Source: AP-15 sp963747735 (GTDB taxonomy: Bacteria; Pseudomonadota; Alphaproteobacteria; ATCC43930; CGMCC-115725). Taken from it: a stretch of 64,000 nt of DNA. The stretch lies in NCBI GenBank assembly GCA_963747735.1, contig CAVVGE010000025.1:1-64000 (forward strand), read 5' to 3'. Below the pieces are notes generated by a model. It had not been told where the DNA came from, made no database searches, and saw nothing but the letters and a program-made list of their open reading frames with translations. Shown one piece after another: positions 61,214 through 64,000 of the stretch (its first letter is position 1; every line of letters begins with the position of its first letter). Made by a program: the position numbers and the translations under genes.

Positions 61214-62212
61214 ATGACGTTTGCGCTCGACAAGGCATACGGCCTCGTCGCCTTGTCGGCGGTCGCGGTTGCATTGTGCTTTGCCCTGGTGGCGGCCGGG
61301 TTCAGCGATGCGGTCGGGCGCCGGCGCCTGAAGCGGCGCCTCGGCACGATCCGCGACCGGGCGAGAGGGGTCCCGATCGCGGCCGCGGCCGCGGCACGCT
61401 CATTGGCGCGGCGGCAGAGCGCCACGCCGAATATCGACCGGATCGCCCATCGCTGGCTGCCGCGCCGCGACATCCTGGCGGCGCGCCTCGCGCGCACCGG
61501 GCGGCAGATCAGCATCGGACAATTCGCGATGGCCAGCGCGGTCGTGGCGGCGGTGTCGGCGACCGCTCTGATCGCCGCAACCCCGATCGGGAGCGTCCCG
61601 AGCCTGCTGCTCGCCTCGTTCATCGGCACCGCCTTGCCGCATTTCGCAATCGGGTTTCTCGGCAAGCGCCGAGTCGCCGCCTTTATCGCGGTGTTCCCGG
61701 AAGCCATCGACCTGATGGTTCGCGCCTTGCGTGCCGGCCTGCCGATCAGCGAAGCGATCATCGGCGCCGGGCACGAGATCGCCGATCCGGTCGGCGCCGA
61801 GCTGCGCCTCGTGGAAAGCGGAATGCGGCTCGGGCGCGACCTCGAAAGCCTGTTGTGGGACACGGCAAAGCGGATCGACGCCGCCGAATTCCGCTTTTTC
61901 ATCATCGCGCTGAGCGTGCAGCGCGAAACCGGCGGCAATCTGGGGGAGACGCTTGCCAACCTCTCCGATGTGCTGCGCCGCCGGCGCCAGATGCGCGCAA
62001 AGGTCCACGCCATGGCCGGCGAAACGCGCGCCACGACGGCGATCTTGGGTGGTCTCCCGGTTGCGGTGATGCTGCTCTTGATGGTGATCTCGCCCGGCTA
62101 CCTGAGGCCGCTCTTTACCGATGTCCGTGGGATTGTCCTCGACGGGTTTGCGCTCGTCCTGTTTGCCACCGGCATTTTTGTCATGATGAAGCTCGCCCAC
62201 TTCGAGATCTGA
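61214..62212 (+). CDS. tadB: Type II secretion F-like inner-membrane protein TadB
   Basis: The 332-residue protein is one of two GspF-like platform proteins. It has N-terminal membrane segments, the cytoplasmic T2SSF domain with FPEAIDLMVRALRAGLPISE and LSVQRETGGNLGETLANLSD, and C-terminal helices (PVAVMLLLMVISPGYLRPLF). It anchors the CpaF motor to the inner membrane. It starts 3 nt after cpaF. Confidence 0.94.
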   Translation: MTFALDKAYGLVALSAVAVALCFALVAAGFSDAVGRRRLKRRLGTIRDRARGVPIAAAAAARSLARRQSATPNIDRIAHRWLPRRDILAARLARTGRQISIGQFAMASAVVAAVSATALIAATPIGSVPSLLLASFIGTALPHFAIGFLGKRRVAAFIAVFPEAIDLMVRALRAGLPISEAIIGAGHEIADPVGAELRLVESGMRLGRDLESLLWDTAKRIDAAEFRFFIIALSVQRETGGNLGETLANLSDVLRRRRQMRAKVHAMAGETRATTAILGGLPVAVMLLLMVISPGYLRPLFTDVRGIVLDGFALVLFATGIFVMMKLAHFEI

Positions 62213-62217
62213 CCCCG

Positions 62218-63207
62218 ATGCCGGTGCACGAATTCGCGATCGACCGGTGGCTGCCGCTCGGCCTCGGTGTCGACGATTTGATCGCCTTGCTCGCGGCGCT
62301 CGCGGTGCTGGTGACCATGTTCGCGATATGGCAAGGGTTGCGCGCCCGCAGCCCCTTCGAGCGCCGGCTGGCGCAGATTGTCGAGCGCCGCGAGAGCTTG
62401 CGCCAAACTGCGCTCGCTGCGCGCCCGCGCCGGCCGCGCGCCGGCCCGGTCGGCTTGATGCGCCAGGCGGTGACGCGGCTCGACCTGTTGCGCTCGCGCC
62501 ATGCCGCCGAAGCACGCGGCCTGCTGCAGCGCGCCGGCATCCGGTCTCAAGACGCAATGGTGGGCTATCTCTTTGCCCAGATAACCCTGCCGTCGCTGTT
62601 CGGTCTGGCGATGCTGGCCGACACTCTGGGGTTCCATCTGCTGCCGGTGCCGGCGAGCTTCAAGTATTTGCCGCCGCTGGTGGCGGTGCTCCTCGGCTTT
62701 TATGCCCCCAAAGTTTATTTGCGCAATGCCGCAGCCAAACGTGCCAAACGGCTCCAGCAGGCATTGCCGGACGGCCTCGATTTGATGGTGATCTGCGCCG
62801 AGGCGGGCCTCAGCCTCGATGCCGCGCTGCTGCGGGTGTCGCGCGAGCTCGCCGGCACCTGGCCCGAGCTTGCCGAAGAGCTGGCGATCACCGCTGCCGA
62901 GTTGACCTTTCTGCCGGACCGCCGCGCCGCGTTCGACAACCTCAACAACCGCTCCGAGGCGGAGGGCGTGCGGGCGGTCGTCAACACCATGCTGCAGACC
63001 GCTAAGTTCGGGACGCCGTTGGCTCAGTCGCTGCGCGTCCTCGCGAGTGAAATGCGCACGTTGCGGATGACGCGGGCCGAGGAAAAGGCGGCTCGCCTGC
63101 CGGCGCTGCTGACCGTGCCGATGATCATCTTCATCCTGCCGACCCTGTTTATGGTTCTGCTCGGCCCGGCGGCGATCAACATCATGGATACCTTCGCCAA
63201 GCATTAA
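62218..63207 (+). CDS. tadC: Type II secretion F-like inner-membrane protein TadC
   Basis: The 329-residue partner of TadB has two N-terminal helices, the T2SSF domain with QALPDGLDLMVICAEAGLSL and RSEAEGVRAVVNTMLQTAKF, then the C-terminal helix MIIFILPTLFMVLLGPAAIN. It starts 5 nt after tadB and ends the visible operon; the next gene is convergent. Confidence 0.94.
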   Translation: MPVHEFAIDRWLPLGLGVDDLIALLAALAVLVTMFAIWQGLRARSPFERRLAQIVERRESLRQTALAARPRRPRAGPVGLMRQAVTRLDLLRSRHAAEARGLLQRAGIRSQDAMVGYLFAQITLPSLFGLAMLADTLGFHLLPVPASFKYLPPLVAVLLGFYAPKVYLRNAAAKRAKRLQQALPDGLDLMVICAEAGLSLDAALLRVSRELAGTWPELAEELAITAAELTFLPDRRAAFDNLNNRSEAEGVRAVVNTMLQTAKFGTPLAQSLRVLASEMRTLRMTRAEEKAARLPALLTVPMIIFILPTLFMVLLGPAAINIMDTFAKH

Positions 63208-63218
63208 CGCCGACAGCG

Positions 63219-64000
63219 TCATGAAATCCCGCCCGCGGCGGGGGCGCGGCCGGCGGACAATACCGCGCGGCTGCGCGCCTGCGGCGACAGCCCGCGAAGG
63301 GTGCGGTAATAGGCGAGGTTGTGCTCGACCGAAGCCTCGTCGAGATCGATCCGGCCGAGCCGCGCCGCCTCGGCGACGCTGCCTTGCAACCCGTAGATCA
63401 ACGCCAGGCTCTGCCGCTCCTGCGCCGTGCCCCGGGGCGCCATCGCGAGCGGCTGGAGGACGGCGATGGCATTTGGATAATCGCCGCTGAGCGCCAGCGA
63501 CAGGGCGAGATCGACGCTGAGCGCCGGGTCGCCCGGCGCATAGCCGAGACCGCGGCGATAAACCTGTTGCGCGGCAAAATGGCCGCCGGCCTGGTCCTTG
63601 ACGACGCCGAGCAGCACTAACGCCCTGGGGTCGTTCGGCCGCGCCGCCAGCGCCTTCGACACCGGCACCAGCGCGAGCCCGGGGCGTCCGCTTTCGAGGT
63701 AAGCCCGGCCGAGACCGAGCTGCGCCGCGAAATCGCCGCTGTCGCGCGCCAATGCCGAGTTGTAGGCGACAATTGCGTCGTTGACTTGGCCCATTGCCAA
63801 GAGGGTGTCGCCGACCGCGACAAAGGGTGCGGGTGCGGTCGGCTGGATCGCGGCGGCGCGACGGAACACGGCCAACGCATTGGTCAAATCGCCGCCGGCA
63901 CGCGCCGCCGTGCCGATCCGCATCAGAGCATCATAGCTCGGTGGCGGACCGCCGCCGTCGCGGCCGTTGACGCTGACCGGGTCGAGATGAACCGGGAACG
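63219..64000 (-). CDS. tadD: TPR protein, TadD-like (N-terminus beyond the window)
   Basis: At least 260 residues of tetratricopeptide-like helices are visible (ALAVFRRAAAIQPTAPAPFV, AIVAYNSALARDSGDFAAQL, ALVPVSKALAARPNDPRALV). The frame is open to the right edge, so the start is not in the window. Its place beside tadC and its repeats fit TadD, the pilotin-like lipoprotein of the Tad system, although a signal peptide cannot be seen. It converges on tadC with a gap of 11 nt. Confidence 0.8.
   Translation of the reverse strand, partial: FPVHLDPVSVNGRDGGGPPPSYDALMRIGTAARAGGDLTNALAVFRRAAAIQPTAPAPFVAVGDTLLAMGQVNDAIVAYNSALARDSGDFAAQLGLGRAYLESGRPGLALVPVSKALAARPNDPRALVLLGVVKDQAGGHFAAQQVYRRGLGYAPGDPALSVDLALSLALSGDYPNAIAVLQPLAMAPRGTAQERQSLALIYGLQGSVAEAARLGRIDLDEASVEHNLAYYRTLRGLSPQARSRAVLSAGRAPAAGGIS

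Overview
The window is GC-rich chromosomal DNA (about two thirds G+C by eye) from an alphaproteobacterium, probably of the Rhodospirillales or Hyphomicrobiales. The evidence is the IalB-like gene beside rlmN and argG, an LdtR-type MarR regulator, MmsB, a Cpa/Tad pilus operon and paired GC-rich palindromes of the kind scattered through alphaproteobacterial genomes. Genus cannot be fixed from this sequence alone.

Left part (1-26 kb): mostly housekeeping and accessory metabolism. It holds an SDR, a polytopic membrane protein, a rhodanese with a GNAT, a DinB-like protein, IalB, rlmN, an alpha/beta hydrolase lacking its nucleophile, argG, a hicAB pair, a YggT protein, tRNA-Ala(CGC), MFS transporters, a GST, an N-formylglutamate amidohydrolase family protein, a DyP peroxidase, a very large cyclase/ATPase/TPR signalling protein, a MetE-like enzyme, a phosphoribosyltransferase, a hemolysin III protein and a haloacetate dehalogenase-like enzyme. 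A scrap of era lies at 4.8-5.0 kb.

Middle (26-43 kb): intact genes (radical SAM protein, DUF2252, sirtuin, SDR-mmsB-ldtR, a spermidine synthase-like protein, modB) alternate with decayed ones: a truncated ABC substrate-binding protein facing a truncated winged-helix regulator, a frameshifted Tat-exported sulfatase, the tail of an outer-membrane protein, a PEP-CTERM tail and a modC spread over three frames. At 41179-41403 sits a small gene that conventional gene calling would miss: a SelW/Rdx-family protein with an in-frame TGA in a CxxU motif, followed by a hairpin that fits the bacterial SECIS rules.

Accessory island (43.4-49.2 kb): an ISNCY-type insertion sequence, whose transposase carries two 24-nt palindromic insertions in opposite orientation, is followed by visibly AT-richer DNA. 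That DNA has small orphan genes, one degenerate and one intact serine recombinase, and a PIN-like toxin/antitoxin pair.

Right part (49.5-64 kb): an SMP-30 lactonase-like protein, a small PepSY-like secreted protein with repeats and a frameshift in its signal peptide, a zinc alcohol dehydrogenase, an AT-richer methyltransferase and an MFS transporter. These are followed by a compact operon cpaA-cpaB-cpaC-cpaD-cpaE-cpaF-tadB-tadC for Tad pilus assembly, with a convergent TPR (TadD-like) gene running off the right edge. No pilin (flp) or TadE/F gene is visible. Several genes carry single-base frameshifts; real decay and sequencing indels cannot be told apart here.
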